Below, piece by piece: positions 17,087 to 26,306 of a stretch of DNA of 64,000 nucleotides; positions within the stretch are counted from its first letter, which is position 1, and each line of letters begins with the position of its first letter. The position numbers and the translations under genes were made by a program. Below the pieces are notes generated by a model. That model was not told where the DNA came from. It did no database searches and saw only the letters and a program-made list of their open reading frames with translations. Source of the DNA: Nocardia alni (lineage in GTDB: Bacteria > Actinomycetota > Actinomycetes > Mycobacteriales > Mycobacteriaceae); the NCBI RefSeq assembly GCF_019038435.1, contig NZ_JAGPOX010000040.1, positions 1-64,000 of the forward strand, in the 5' to 3' direction.

Positions 17087-18445
17087 ATGCGTGTCATCAC
17101 GGTCATCGACAACGCCGGATTATCGAATTATCAGAAGTGGGCGATCTTTCTCTGCGTCATGCTGGGATGCGCCGACGGCATCAACTCACTGTCCATGGGA
17201 TATGCGATCCCATCCCTGGCCAAGCACTTCGGCATCGCCGCGGCGGCGTTCTCGATCGCCATCATCGTCGAGCTGATCGGTCAGATGGTCGGCTTGATAC
17301 TGCTGGCGCCGATCGCCGACCGGGTCGGCAGGCTGGCGTTGATCCGGATCGGGATCATCGTGTTCAGCGTAGGTGCGATGGCGACCTACTTCGTCCCGTC
17401 GCTCGCGACACTCTCGATATGCCGGTTCGTGGCGGGCGTCGGGATCGGCGCCGCCGTGCCCAACATCTTCGCGCTGGCCGCCGAGTACGCGCCGACTCAC
17501 CGCAAGTCCACCGTGAGCGCCATCGTGCTGCTCGGCATCACCGGCGGCGGGATGTTCACGGGTCTGCTGGCCACGGGGATCGTCTCGGCCTACGGCGGAG
17601 CGATGCTGATGGTGCTGGCCGGCGTCGTCCCGCTCGTCATCCTGCTGCTGACCTGGCCGTTCCTGCCCGAGTCGGTGGAGTTCCTCGCCTCGAAGGGCAG
17701 GGACGCGGACGTCGCGCGGATCGTCGCGCGGATCGACCCGACCCAGCACCACGACCACTACGAGGGCCCCCTCGCGGTGCCGGGTGCGCCGGTCGCCGCC
17801 CTGTTCCGCCAGGGTAGGGCGGGTCGCACGATCGTCATCTGGATCATGATGTTCTGCGGCCTGTTCAACTCCTACTACATCTTCAGCTGGCTGCCGACGT
17901 TCCTCACCAGCGGTGGTGCGCCGGAGAACGTGGCGCTCCTGGCGGGCTCGCTGTCCACGCTCGGCGGCATGATCGGCGGCGTCGGCCTGGGCTATCTGAT
18001 GGACAAGACCCGGATCGGTATCGGGATCACCGTGATCGGTCCGATCGTCGCCATCGTCGCACTGCTGCTGATGGTGTGGAATCTGTCCGGCCCGAAGAAC
18101 GACGCGGCCTCCCTGTGGCTGAGCGTGTTCCTCGGCCTGGGCGTGCTCGGCGCCACATCGTGCGCGCAGGTGATCTCCACCAACGCCTACCCCGTCGCGA
18201 TCCGGGCCACCGGCCTGGGGTGGGCCTCGGGCGTCTCGCGCATCGGCGGCCTGCTCGCCCCGGCCATCGGCGGCGCCCTGCTCGCCGCACATTCCAGCAC
18301 CTCCACCCTGCTGCTGTGGTCGATCATCCCCATCGTCGGCATTGCGCTGACTCTCGTGTTCTACCGCATCCGCTTCGGCAACATCAGCGACACGGACGAG
18401 GACCATCTGGCTGCGGAGCCGACCATCGACGAGGTGGCCGTCTAG
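17087..18445 (+). CDS. MFS transporter, aromatic acid:H+ symporter type
   Basis: 452 aa with about 12 membrane segments. The loop between TM2 and TM3 reads APIADRVGRLALI (GxxxDxxGRR-like), and the AAHS-type features GCADGINSLSMGYAIPSL (TM1 with Asp) and TSCAQVISTNAYPVAIRATGLGWASGVSRIGG are clear. AAHS members import benzoate-like or hydroxycinnamate-like acids with protons. The ATG at 17087 has GGGAG upstream. It fits uptake of the substrate for the P450/SDR/hydrolase genes around it. Confidence 0.9.
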   Translation: MRVITVIDNAGLSNYQKWAIFLCVMLGCADGINSLSMGYAIPSLAKHFGIAAAAFSIAIIVELIGQMVGLILLAPIADRVGRLALIRIGIIVFSVGAMATYFVPSLATLSICRFVAGVGIGAAVPNIFALAAEYAPTHRKSTVSAIVLLGITGGGMFTGLLATGIVSAYGGAMLMVLAGVVPLVILLLTWPFLPESVEFLASKGRDADVARIVARIDPTQHHDHYEGPLAVPGAPVAALFRQGRAGRTIVIWIMMFCGLFNSYYIFSWLPTFLTSGGAPENVALLAGSLSTLGGMIGGVGLGYLMDKTRIGIGITVIGPIVAIVALLLMVWNLSGPKNDAASLWLSVFLGLGVLGATSCAQVISTNAYPVAIRATGLGWASGVSRIGGLLAPAIGGALLAAHSSTSTLLLWSIIPIVGIALTLVFYRIRFGNISDTDEDHLAAEPTIDEVAV

Positions 18446-18472
18446 TGTTCCGCGCGCCGGAGAGTGATGAAT

Positions 18473-18498
18473 ATTGTTGTCCTGCAACTAATTCAGAG
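18473..18498 (+). promoter_or_regulatory. Cluster motif copy before the coupled SDR unit
   Basis: The region contains TGTTGTCCTGCAAC followed by TAATTCAG. It is nearly the same as 22041-22064 before the LAL regulator. GTTG and CAAC form a short dyad. Confidence 0.5.
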
Positions 18499-18516
18499 AA
18501 GACAGAGGTCCAACTG

Positions 18517-18618
18517 ATGACACCTACCGCTCCGCACACCTGGTCCACCGGCTTCCTGGTGAAGACGGCCTCGCCTGTTCCGAGGACACCGGGCGCCACG
18601 AGGGCGGGCGCGAAGTGA
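18517..18618 (+). CDS. 33-aa leader ORF coupled to the SDR gene
   Basis: ATG with GAGG 8 nt upstream; 33 codons (start MTPTAPHTWSTGFLVKTASP). Its stop overlaps the GTG of the SDR gene as GTGA, a classic translational-coupling junction. The peptide is Pro/Thr/Ala-rich with no Cys and resembles no family I know. It is not like the mycofactocin precursor, which ends in a conserved Val-Tyr. It may only serve to bring ribosomes to the SDR start, which has no good ribosome site of its own. Confidence 0.4.
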   Translation: MTPTAPHTWSTGFLVKTASPVPRTPGATRAGAK

Positions 18619-19421
18619 CCGCCCTCGACGGCGGCACGGCGCTGGTCACCGGGGCCGCGCACGGGATCGGGCGGGCGCTGGTGCTCGAGCTGGCACGAGC
18701 CGGGTACGCCGTCGTCGCCGTGGACGTCGATCGCGAGGCCGCCGAGCAGGTCGCCGCGGAGGCCGGGGACCTCGGGGCGAAAGCCCTCGCGGTGCGCTGC
18801 GACGTATCCTCCCGCGAGGACGTGGCCCAGCTCGGCGCGGTCGCCCGCGCCCGGTTCGGCACGGTGGACCTGTTGTGCAACAACGCCGGCGTCTTTCTTC
18901 CCCGGCACGCCGCCACGGCCACGCACGACGACTGGCGCTGGGTGCTGGGGGTCAACCTCTGGGGCGTGATCCACGGGATCGAGGAGTTCCTGCCGGACAT
19001 GCTCGCCGCGGACCGGCCCGGCCACATCCTCAACACCGCCTCGCTCAACGGCCTGGTGCCGAGCCGGCACAGCGCCCTCTACTCGGCGTCCAAATACGGC
19101 GTGCTGGGGCTGAGCGAGACGCTGCGCAACGAGCTGGCCGACACACCGGTAGGGGTGACCACCCTCTGCCCCGCCGCGGTGTCGACCCATATCCTCCGGT
19201 CCGGGGAGGTGCGCCCGAAGCACCTCGGCGAGGACTCGGGCCGCCCGGCGGACGCCCCCACCTCGTCCTACGCCATCTCGGAGGCCCTCGATCCGGCCGA
19301 CGTGGCCCGGATGGCGCTCGACGGCGTCCGCGAGGACCGAGCGTGGGTCTTCACCGACCCCGCTATGCGCGAGGTGCTGGAGAAAAGGCACCGCGAGCTG
19401 ATCGAGGCGTTCGGGACGTGA
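18615..19421 (+). CDS. Classical SDR oxidoreductase (second)
   Basis: 268 aa, GTG start. TGAAHGIGRALV (cofactor), VDVDREAAE (acidic, NAD type), CNNAGVF, a Ser in LNTASLNG and YSASKYG (YxxxK) are all intact. The C-terminal part with CPAAVSTHILRS resembles SDRs acting on hydroxy-lipids or cyclic alcohols. It is coupled to the 33-aa ORF upstream and ends 16 bp before the end of the convergent LAL gene. It probably works with the P450-SDR-hydrolase set. Confidence 0.9.
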   Translation: MTALDGGTALVTGAAHGIGRALVLELARAGYAVVAVDVDREAAEQVAAEAGDLGAKALAVRCDVSSREDVAQLGAVARARFGTVDLLCNNAGVFLPRHAATATHDDWRWVLGVNLWGVIHGIEEFLPDMLAADRPGHILNTASLNGLVPSRHSALYSASKYGVLGLSETLRNELADTPVGVTTLCPAAVSTHILRSGEVRPKHLGEDSGRPADAPTSSYAISEALDPADVARMALDGVREDRAWVFTDPAMREVLEKRHRELIEAFGT

Positions 19422-19436
19422 GCCGCGTGGGTCAAC

Positions 19437-22031
19437 TCAGCCGGATGGCGTGCGGTGTCGCCGGGGCCTGCGGGACCTCTCCCTGACCACCCCGTCGACC
19501 CGGTCGGCAGGAACGAATTCCGCGATGCGGTCACGGCTGTTGATCGAGAGTTTCCGGAACACGGCGGCCAGCTGGGTCTCGACGGTCCTGGGCGATATCC
19601 CGCGCCGCGCCGCGATGGAGGTGGTCGGCCATCCGGCGGCGGCCAGCACGGCCACCTCCCGCTCCGCTCTGGTCAGCGTGCCCCACGCGAGGCTTGCCCC
19701 GGCCGGATGTGCCTGCGGGATCTCCGTCATCGAGATGATGCCCGCCGCGAGCCTCTGCGCCTCGAAGCGTTCGGGGCGCAGCAGCGAACCGGCCAGCGCG
19801 GCCTTGTCGAAGCCCGCCTCTCCGAGCACCCCCCGGACGACACCGGTGGCGTAACGCATCTCGTCGGCGAAGGGACCGAGTTCGTCGATGTTCACTCCGA
19901 GACGGACGCGCAGGGTGGCCGCCCCGCCTGCGAGATGTGCTGCCTCGGTCGCTACGGCGAGTAATTCCCGCCGCTCACCGGGCGAATCGGCGATTACTCT
20001 GGCGAGCGACCAGGTCCGGATGTGCACCGCCCAGGTCGCTCCCCACTGATCATTCACGGGAAGCTGATATTCCAGCGCCGACCGTCCGACCGCCAGCGCC
20101 TCGTGCGGGTCACCGTGTTTGAGCAGCGCGATCGCCAAGGCCAACTCCCCCCAGGAAATCAGCCACTGGGCGCGGCTGGCCTCGGCGTGGGCCAAGTTGG
20201 ACCGGGTGATGTTCAAAGCCTGTTCGGTGGATCCGAGGAAGGCGGCGGCCAATGCCTGGAACATCTCGCACATCGCCGCGGCGCCGTGATCACCCAGCAG
20301 GGCGGATTTTTCTCGCGCCCGATCCAGGACGGCGATGGCGACGGGATCGCGCCGCACGAGCATGAGCTCTGTGCCCCAGGCGAATTCGAAGGGTGCGGGC
20401 AACCCGATATCGATCTCGGGGTGCCGACGCCAGTCGCGACGTGTCTCCGGGTCGGGATGAATGCGCTCGACGCACCTCTCCAGCATGGGCTCGGCTTCGG
20501 CGTGACATCCCTGGCACAGGGCTATCCACGCGTCCAACGCCAATGCGGCCACCTGAAGGCACATCGCCGGCTCGGCCGCCGCCCGGTCGGCCGACACCGC
20601 CCGCTCGACCCACTGCCTCATCTCGCGTAACGACCCCGCGAAGAACGGCAGACGCAATGCCATCAGCCCGACGACGATCTCCAGGGCGGCCCTGGACTGC
20701 CCCTGCGCCGAAAGGCTCCACCGGAGGGCGGCGAGAATATTCGGCCAGGCGGCCCGCGCCCAATCGAGCCACCGCTGTTCTTCGCTGCCCAGCCATTCGG
20801 CGTGCGCCCGGACGACAGTGTCGCGGTAGTACCGCTGATGGCTTTCGGCAAGTCGGGCCGGTTCATCGAGTCGAGCGCTCGATCGCTCCGCGAGCCTCTC
20901 CCGCGCAAACAGACGCAACGTTTCCACCAGCGAATACCGGACCGTCGTCGACGTGATATCGCAGGTCACCAGCGACTGCTCGACCAGCCTGTCGAGCAGA
21001 TACTCGATCTCGTCCAACGCCAACCGGATTCCCGCCACGCCGGCCGAATCGGGGTCATCGGAACAGATATCCCGAATCGCCTCGAGATCCGCTCCTGTCT
21101 GCGAGACCGGGCCGCCGTCACCGGCAGAGGTGTCATCCCCCGGCGCGAAGACGGACAGCCGCTCGAACAGCAGCCGCTCCTTGTCGGTGCACAGCTGATA
21201 GGACCAGTCGACGACATCGCGCAAACGTCGATGGCGGGGCTCGACTCCCCGTGCCGGGCCGGGCCAGCTCATCCGTTTGTCGGTCTCCGATTTGCCGCTC
21301 AGATCGGTCAGGATCATCGCCAACGGCCGGTGCGCCAGCCGCGCGGCCGCGAGCCGCACGTACAGCGGGTGGTTATGGACATGCCGGCAGATCTCCGTCG
21401 CTGTCGAGACGCCGGCGGGGTCGATCACGACGTGTCCGCTCAGCTCGGCCCGTTGCCGGAACAGCGTTAACGCCTGCGGCCCCGACAACGGAGGCACCGC
21501 GACGCGATATTCGTCGACCCATCCCAGCGGCTGCCGGCTGGTCGCCAGGATCGTCAATCCCGGCACCGCCTCCAGCAGTTCACCCACCTGCTGACCGACC
21601 CCCGCGACCACATGCTCACAGTTGTCCATCACCAGGACGGTTTGCGCGGGCCGCCCGGAGGCATCGACCCTGGTCAGCATGTCGATCAAGGCAGCGCGCG
21701 CCGAGCGCCCGGAGAAATCGGCGGCGATCGCCGACCGCGCGATCTCCTCCTCGACCGTGACCGCGTCCGCGGCTCGGTTCAGCCGGGCCAACCGGACCCA
21801 GTACGTGGGCACGCGGAAGGCCCGGTGGTATCGGCCGAGCGCCTCGGAGGCCAACCGCGTCTTGCCGATTCCCCCTTCGCCGACCAGGGTTACCAGGCGC
21901 GCCCCGGCCCGCAGCAGCGAATGTATCCTGTCCAGCTCGGCATGACGTCCGATGAATCCATCGGTGACCACTTCCCTTGTTGTCACGGTATTCACCCAGG
22001 TAGGTCGATCCGTCTCATGCGCGCTAGACAT
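19437..22031 (-). CDS. LAL-type LuxR regulator with AAA/STAND ATPase
   Basis: 864 aa from 22031. The N-terminal NTPase (residues about 20-330) has Walker A VGEGGIGKTRLA, Walker B VLVMDNCEHV and sensor LATSRQPLG. A helical repeat middle part of about 400 residues follows, and a C-terminal LuxR HTH reads LTRAEREVAVLAAAGWPTTSIAARRGISPRTVETQLAAVFRKLSI. These large STAND regulators switch on nearby catabolic or secondary-metabolism operons when bound to an inducer and ATP. The frame runs on to 22400, but the upstream part is Arg/Ser-rich; ATGs at 22100 and 22031 are the choices and neither has a strong ribosome site. Probable activator of the 13.6-19.4 kb genes. Confidence 0.85.
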   Translation of the reverse strand: MSSAHETDRPTWVNTVTTREVVTDGFIGRHAELDRIHSLLRAGARLVTLVGEGGIGKTRLASEALGRYHRAFRVPTYWVRLARLNRAADAVTVEEEIARSAIAADFSGRSARAALIDMLTRVDASGRPAQTVLVMDNCEHVVAGVGQQVGELLEAVPGLTILATSRQPLGWVDEYRVAVPPLSGPQALTLFRQRAELSGHVVIDPAGVSTATEICRHVHNHPLYVRLAAARLAHRPLAMILTDLSGKSETDKRMSWPGPARGVEPRHRRLRDVVDWSYQLCTDKERLLFERLSVFAPGDDTSAGDGGPVSQTGADLEAIRDICSDDPDSAGVAGIRLALDEIEYLLDRLVEQSLVTCDITSTTVRYSLVETLRLFARERLAERSSARLDEPARLAESHQRYYRDTVVRAHAEWLGSEEQRWLDWARAAWPNILAALRWSLSAQGQSRAALEIVVGLMALRLPFFAGSLREMRQWVERAVSADRAAAEPAMCLQVAALALDAWIALCQGCHAEAEPMLERCVERIHPDPETRRDWRRHPEIDIGLPAPFEFAWGTELMLVRRDPVAIAVLDRAREKSALLGDHGAAAMCEMFQALAAAFLGSTEQALNITRSNLAHAEASRAQWLISWGELALAIALLKHGDPHEALAVGRSALEYQLPVNDQWGATWAVHIRTWSLARVIADSPGERRELLAVATEAAHLAGGAATLRVRLGVNIDELGPFADEMRYATGVVRGVLGEAGFDKAALAGSLLRPERFEAQRLAAGIISMTEIPQAHPAGASLAWGTLTRAEREVAVLAAAGWPTTSIAARRGISPRTVETQLAAVFRKLSINSRDRIAEFVPADRVDGVVRERSRRPRRHRTPSG

Positions 22032-22040
22032 AAACGAATC

Positions 22041-22064
22041 ATGTTGTCCAGAAACATAATTCAG
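22041..22064. promoter_or_regulatory. Cluster motif copy before the LAL regulator
   Basis: ATGTTGTCCAGAAACATAAT then TCAG. ATGTT and AACAT are inverted around 6 bp. It is close to the stretch at 18473-18498, so the LAL protein may bind both. Confidence 0.5.
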
Positions 22065-22207
22065 TTCTGGTATCACCACGACGCAGGTCATCGTGGCCAT
22101 CGTCTCGCACAGTAACAGCCCGCGCTCGGGTCCGGGAGCAGTCAACTTCGGGGGCATGACCCGGCGATCGCGAGCGTTGTGGCGTCGCCGGTGGTAATGA
22201 TTGAAAC

Positions 22208-23011
22208 GTGTGGAAGATCTGCGCGACCTGCGGGGTGGAGCACGACGCGGCGGCCGAGACCTGCCGGATCTGCGCCGACGAGCGGCAGTGGGTGCCCGCC
22301 GCCGGGCAGCTGTGGAGCGAGCTCCGGGAACTGGCCGAGTCCGGCCGCCGGGCCCGGGTCGAAGAGGTCGAGCCGGATCTGTTCGGCTTGACCGTGACAC
22401 CGAAGGTCGGCATCGGCCAGCGCTCCCATCTGATCCGGACCCCCGCGGGCATCCTCATGTGGGACGTACCCGGTTATGTCGACCAGGATGCCGCCGACCA
22501 GGTTCGGGCCCTGGGCGAGGTCGCCGCGATCGTGGCCAGCCATCCGCACCACTACGGCGCGCAGGTCGAGTGGAGCCGCATGCTCGGCGGCGTCCCCGTC
22601 TACGCGGCCGCCGCCGATATGGAGTGGATCGCCCGCCCCGACCCGGTGATCCGATCATGGCAGGACCGCCTCGACATCCTGCCCGGCATTACCATCCGCC
22701 AGGTAGGCGGCCACTTCCCCGGCAGCGCCGTGGCCCACTGGGCGAACGGCGCGGGCGCCCTGTTCACCGCCGACACGGTCCAGTCCAACCCGGACCGCAA
22801 CTCGGTCACCTTCATGCGCAGCTACCCGAACCGAATCCCGTTGTCCGCCGCGGTGGTCGACCGGATAACCCGCACACTCACCGAATTCGAATTCGACCGC
22901 CTCTACGACAACTTCGGCAACACAATAGATTCGAACGCTCGCACCGCGATCCAGCACTCCGCCGACCGCTATATTGCCTGGGTCCGAGGAGATTACGACC
23001 ACCTCACCTGA
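22208..23011 (+). CDS. Metallo-beta-lactamase-fold protein with N-terminal zinc ribbon
   Basis: 267 aa, GTG start. The first 25 residues carry CATC and CRIC, a likely zinc ribbon. The rest is an MBL fold: RSHLIRTPAGILMWD (strand with Asp), ASHPHHYG in place of the canonical HxHxDH, GHFPGSAVAHW (the second metal His) and LFTADTVQSN (Asp). The canonical metal motif is reduced, so activity is uncertain. It is divergent from the LAL gene with 176 bp between. Confidence 0.75.
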   Translation: MWKICATCGVEHDAAAETCRICADERQWVPAAGQLWSELRELAESGRRARVEEVEPDLFGLTVTPKVGIGQRSHLIRTPAGILMWDVPGYVDQDAADQVRALGEVAAIVASHPHHYGAQVEWSRMLGGVPVYAAAADMEWIARPDPVIRSWQDRLDILPGITIRQVGGHFPGSAVAHWANGAGALFTADTVQSNPDRNSVTFMRSYPNRIPLSAAVVDRITRTLTEFEFDRLYDNFGNTIDSNARTAIQHSADRYIAWVRGDYDHLT

Positions 23012-23340
23012 TCGCGGTGCCGGGCACGGCCGCGTCGAACTGCTGATCCGGCAGCCTTCAGCGGCCCCTTCCCGGAATCAGGCATTGGCCGCCTGCCCCT
23101 TCGTCGGTAGATTCAGCCGGGGCGGGAGCGGTGGTGGAGCAGCCGGATACCGGCGGAGTGATCTTCTCTGGTGACGGAATCAAGCCCTCGGTCACCTAGA
23201 GGTGGGTCCCCGCCCCCATTCGCAAACTCCGCTGCGTACGCATCGCCGTAGCGACGACGAACGGTCGACGGTGAGGCGGTCCCGGCCGAACGCTTGGTCC
23301 TGCCGATCTCGCTCACCGTCGCGAATCTACCTGAGCGACT
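23012..23340. other. Intergenic stretch without a convincing gene
   Basis: Open frames on both strands are short, Arg/Ser-rich and without ribosome sites. The stretch separates two genes whose ends face each other. I see no clear terminator hairpin with a T-run. Confidence 0.4.
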
Positions 23341-24030
23341 TCACATCACAGCAGGCGGTGTGCTGGGCTGCGACTCCTTACGGGCCGAGTAGACGGTCCA
23401 CAGGGTCAGCAGCGCCAGCACCACGATCATCAGTATCTGGCAGATGTTGGCCGCGGTCTTGATCGGGAGCGTGTAGGCCACGGTGATGCGCAGCGCGGCG
23501 TCGATCAGCAGCCCGATACCCCAGACCAGGGATACGCGATACCAGCGGGCCCGGAACTCGGGGGTCTGCGCGAACGCCTCGAAGCGCGCGGCGCCTTCCT
23601 CCCCCGACGAGCGGGCGAAGCGCTGGGCCGCGTAGAAGGCCAGCGGACGACGAATGACGCAACTGCCGACGAAAATCAGTCCCGCGGTGCAGGTTGTCGC
23701 GCAGTCCTTGGCGAGCAGGAACCGAGCGTCACCGGTGAGAAAGCTCAGTACCAGGCCCGCACCGAACAGGATCAGCAGGAACAGTGCGAACGGATCCAAT
23801 TTGCGTTCCCGCAGCCCCACCCAGGCCATCCGCACGCCGGCGACGAGGGTGCCGGCCAACAGGGAGATATAGGTATTGGCCCCGAGCATTTCGGCGATGA
23901 AGTAGGCGATCACCGACAGACCGACATCGTAGAACAGCATGGTGATCATGGACCGCACCGCAGGATTGTTCTGCTTTGTGCCGGAAGGTGTTTCGGGAGA
24001 CTTCGCCGGATCGGGCGTGATGGAAGACAT
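23341..24030 (-). CDS. VC0807-like membrane protein
   Basis: 229 aa with five to six hydrophobic segments (MLFYDVGLSVIAYFIAEML; YISLLAGTLVAGVRMAWVG; LFLLILFGAGLVLSFL; LIFVGSCVIRRPLAFYAA; GIGLLIDAALRITVAY; ILMIVVLALLTLWTVY). The layout and the FGAGLVLSFLTGDARFLLAKD motif match the VC0807 family of integral membrane proteins of unknown function, common in actinobacteria. The ATG at 24030 has no ribosome site, so the transcript may be leaderless. Confidence 0.75.
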   Translation of the reverse strand: MSSITPDPAKSPETPSGTKQNNPAVRSMITMLFYDVGLSVIAYFIAEMLGANTYISLLAGTLVAGVRMAWVGLRERKLDPFALFLLILFGAGLVLSFLTGDARFLLAKDCATTCTAGLIFVGSCVIRRPLAFYAAQRFARSSGEEGAARFEAFAQTPEFRARWYRVSLVWGIGLLIDAALRITVAYTLPIKTAANICQILMIVVLALLTLWTVYSARKESQPSTPPAVM

Positions 24031-24174
24031 GTGAGGAACGGTATGTTCGCGCACCCGCCACAGGCATGCTCCGACCACCGTATTTCCGGGTGGAGATCGC
24101 TCGCCGGGTGGAGACGCTCTCCACCCCTGGATACAGAGCGAGCGCTTACGCCAGGTCCTCGTCACTGACGAATG

Positions 24175-24672
24175 TCATTGGGATCCAGAATCGTTCGAAG
24201 TCGGCCCGAGCTCCACCCGGACCAGCGCCGCCTCCGGCCACGTCCCACCCGTGCTCGCCAGTCGGATCTTGTCCCGCCACGACAACACACTGAAAACGCT
24301 CGTCACACCCGGAATAGCGATGAGCGGCACGATCTTCCACTGAAACCACCCATACCGCCGCCGCAGAGCACGGTCCGCCGCATCGGCTGCCGCACCATCC
24401 AAAATCGTGGCACGCCCGTACATCACCGGACCATCGGCGACGATCCGCCCGCGATAATCGCACAGCCGAAACTCCACATCCGCCCGATTCGCCAACCGCC
24501 GCGTCTTCGGCCCCCGCTTGGTCCGAAAAACCAGAACATCCCCGTCAACCCGAAACCAGATCGGCGTATCGACCCCCACCCCATCCCGCCGGAATGTTCG
24601 CAACAACACATACCGCGAGGCCACCACCCTCTCCCTCGGACTCCGGACAGTCGACGCACTGAACACACTCAT
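24175..24672 (-). CDS. PPOX-class F420-dependent oxidoreductase-like protein
   Basis: 165 aa split beta-barrel. VASRYVLLRTFRRDGVGVDTPIWFRVDGDVLVFRTKRGPKTRRL is the N-terminal strand set of the F420/FMN-binding pyridoxamine-oxidase-like fold seen in Rv1155-type proteins. It probably binds F420 or heme-like cofactors and reduces unknown substrates. The ATG at 24672 is used because the fold starts soon after it. Single gene. Confidence 0.75.
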   Translation of the reverse strand: MSVFSASTVRSPRERVVASRYVLLRTFRRDGVGVDTPIWFRVDGDVLVFRTKRGPKTRRLANRADVEFRLCDYRGRIVADGPVMYGRATILDGAAADAADRALRRRYGWFQWKIVPLIAIPGVTSVFSVLSWRDKIRLASTGGTWPEAALVRVELGPTSNDSGSQ

Positions 24673-24817
24673 CCAGCAATCCAACAACTTGATGTCGACC
24701 TGAAGTCAACCCCGAACCGTGTTCAATATTGAACACCGATAGCTGCTGCTCAACCCGGTCACCGCTGGCCAGTCGACGGGTTGATCGGCGCGCCTCCTAC
24801 ATCAGCGTCGGTGAATA

Positions 24818-24886
24818 GTCGACAGAAACGTGGGTGCAACTTCGACAGAAGCGCGGTTACAAGACCGACAAAAACGTTGTTAGAAT
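24818..24886 (+). repeat. Three 23-bp tandem repeats before the AAA ATPase gene
   Basis: CGACA occurs at 24820, 24843 and 24866, exactly 23 bp apart. The units share CGACA-G/A-AA-A/G-CG and end in AA. The third copy ends directly at the GAGG ribosome site (24887-24890), 7 nt before the ATG. Confidence 0.75.
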
Positions 24887-24892
24887 GAGGTT

Positions 24893-26155
24893 ATGTCCGA
24901 CATGCTCGTGCCGCGATTCGCGCTTCATCGACTGGACCTGCTGGTCGGGGCGTTGCGGATTGTCATCGTCAACGGCCCCCGGCAGGCGGGCAAGACGACG
25001 CTGCTAACGATGCTGCAGGAGCAGCGAGGCGGGTCGCTGCGGTCGTTGGACAACGACCAGACCTTGGCCGCCGCCCTGGCGGATCCCCGCGAGTTCGCTC
25101 GGTACGGCGACCGACCGATCATCATCGATGAGGTGCAGCGAGGTGGGGATCCACTCGTCCTTGCGATCAAGTACCTGGTCGACCAGGACAACTCGCCCGG
25201 TCACTTCGTGCTGTCCGGATCGACGCGTTTCCTCACAATCCCCACGCTGTCGGAATCGCTTGCCGGGCGCGCGGTGTTCGTCGAACTGTGGCCGCTTGCG
25301 GTTGCCGAACGTGTAGGCGTCTCCACCGACCTCGCCTCGGTTCTCGTCGATTCCCCGAGGACACTGCTGGAGTCCGCGCCATCGTCGTGGACACGCGAGG
25401 ATTATCTACAGCTACTGGTCGAAGGCGGTTTCCCCGAGGTGATTCGCCTCCCCGCCGCCATTCGCGGCGCGTGGTTCGAGGGCTATCTGCAAACTGTGAT
25501 CCAGCGAGACGTGCGGCAGTTCGCCAACATCCGACACGGCGCGGTGGTGCCGCAACTGCTGCGGTTACTGGCGGCCCGTGCCGGAAGTCTGGTTGTCGCA
25601 ACGGATCTCGCTCGAACGGTGGAGATGAACCAGGCGACCGTTCGCGACTACCTGTCGTATCTGAACACGGTTTTCCTGACGATCCAGATTCCGGCATGGT
25701 CGACGAGCGTCACCACCAAGGCCGCCAAGGTGTCGAAAACCTATCTCACCGATGTCGGTGTCGCCGCACACCTGTTGGGTGTCAACGCCGATTCGATGCG
25801 AGAACCAGGTCACAAGGCCGTCGGCGCGCTGCTCGAGACCTTCGTCGTCACAGAACTGGTCAAACTGCTGGCGCACCAGGACCGCGGCCTGGCCGTCCAT
25901 TACTTCCGCGATCGGGATGGCAGGGAGATCGACATCATCATCGAAGGCCGCGATGGTCGAGTCGTGGGCATCGAGGTCAAGGCGTCGGCGTCGGCGTCGA
26001 CAACTGATTTCCGGCACCTCGCCTGGCTGCGCGACAAACTCGGCGACAAATTCGTCACCGGCATCGTCTGCAACCTCGGTACCGAGTCGCTATCCTTCGG
26101 TGACCGGCTCATGGCAGTACCCGTGTCGATCCTTTGGGAGCACATCCGGCTGTGA
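24893..26155 (+). CDS. AAA_14/DUF4143 ATPase
   Basis: 420 aa. Walker A is NGPRQAGKTTLL (about residues 28-40), Walker B is RPIIIDEVQRGGDP and the arginine-finger region is FVLSGSTRFL. The C-terminal DUF4143 domain ends with a nuclease-like strand set: VHYFRDRDGREIDIIIEGRDGRVVGIEVKAS resembles the PD-(D/E)xK-type D..ExK pattern. These ATPases are widespread in bacteria and archaea, of unknown function, and often mobile. The tandem repeats lie directly in front, so expression may be autoregulated. Confidence 0.9.
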   Translation: MSDMLVPRFALHRLDLLVGALRIVIVNGPRQAGKTTLLTMLQEQRGGSLRSLDNDQTLAAALADPREFARYGDRPIIIDEVQRGGDPLVLAIKYLVDQDNSPGHFVLSGSTRFLTIPTLSESLAGRAVFVELWPLAVAERVGVSTDLASVLVDSPRTLLESAPSSWTREDYLQLLVEGGFPEVIRLPAAIRGAWFEGYLQTVIQRDVRQFANIRHGAVVPQLLRLLAARAGSLVVATDLARTVEMNQATVRDYLSYLNTVFLTIQIPAWSTSVTTKAAKVSKTYLTDVGVAAHLLGVNADSMREPGHKAVGALLETFVVTELVKLLAHQDRGLAVHYFRDRDGREIDIIIEGRDGRVVGIEVKASASASTTDFRHLAWLRDKLGDKFVTGIVCNLGTESLSFGDRLMAVPVSILWEHIRL

Positions 26156-26306
26156 GTCAGCAGTAGGCAGCATCCCATTCGATCCTTCGGGGAGAGCCGG
26201 TCGCCAATACCGAGTGGGGCTGCGGCGCTTCCGGTTTCGACGACGAAGGACTGGGCAAACCCGGCCGTGAAACCGACGGTCCCCTCGGCGAGGAAACCGG
26301 TTCGGT

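Noticed and set aside
18517..18618. 33-aa ORF as a mycofactocin precursor (mftA)
   Set aside because: It lacks the conserved C-terminal Val-Tyr core, and no mftB/mftC genes are near.
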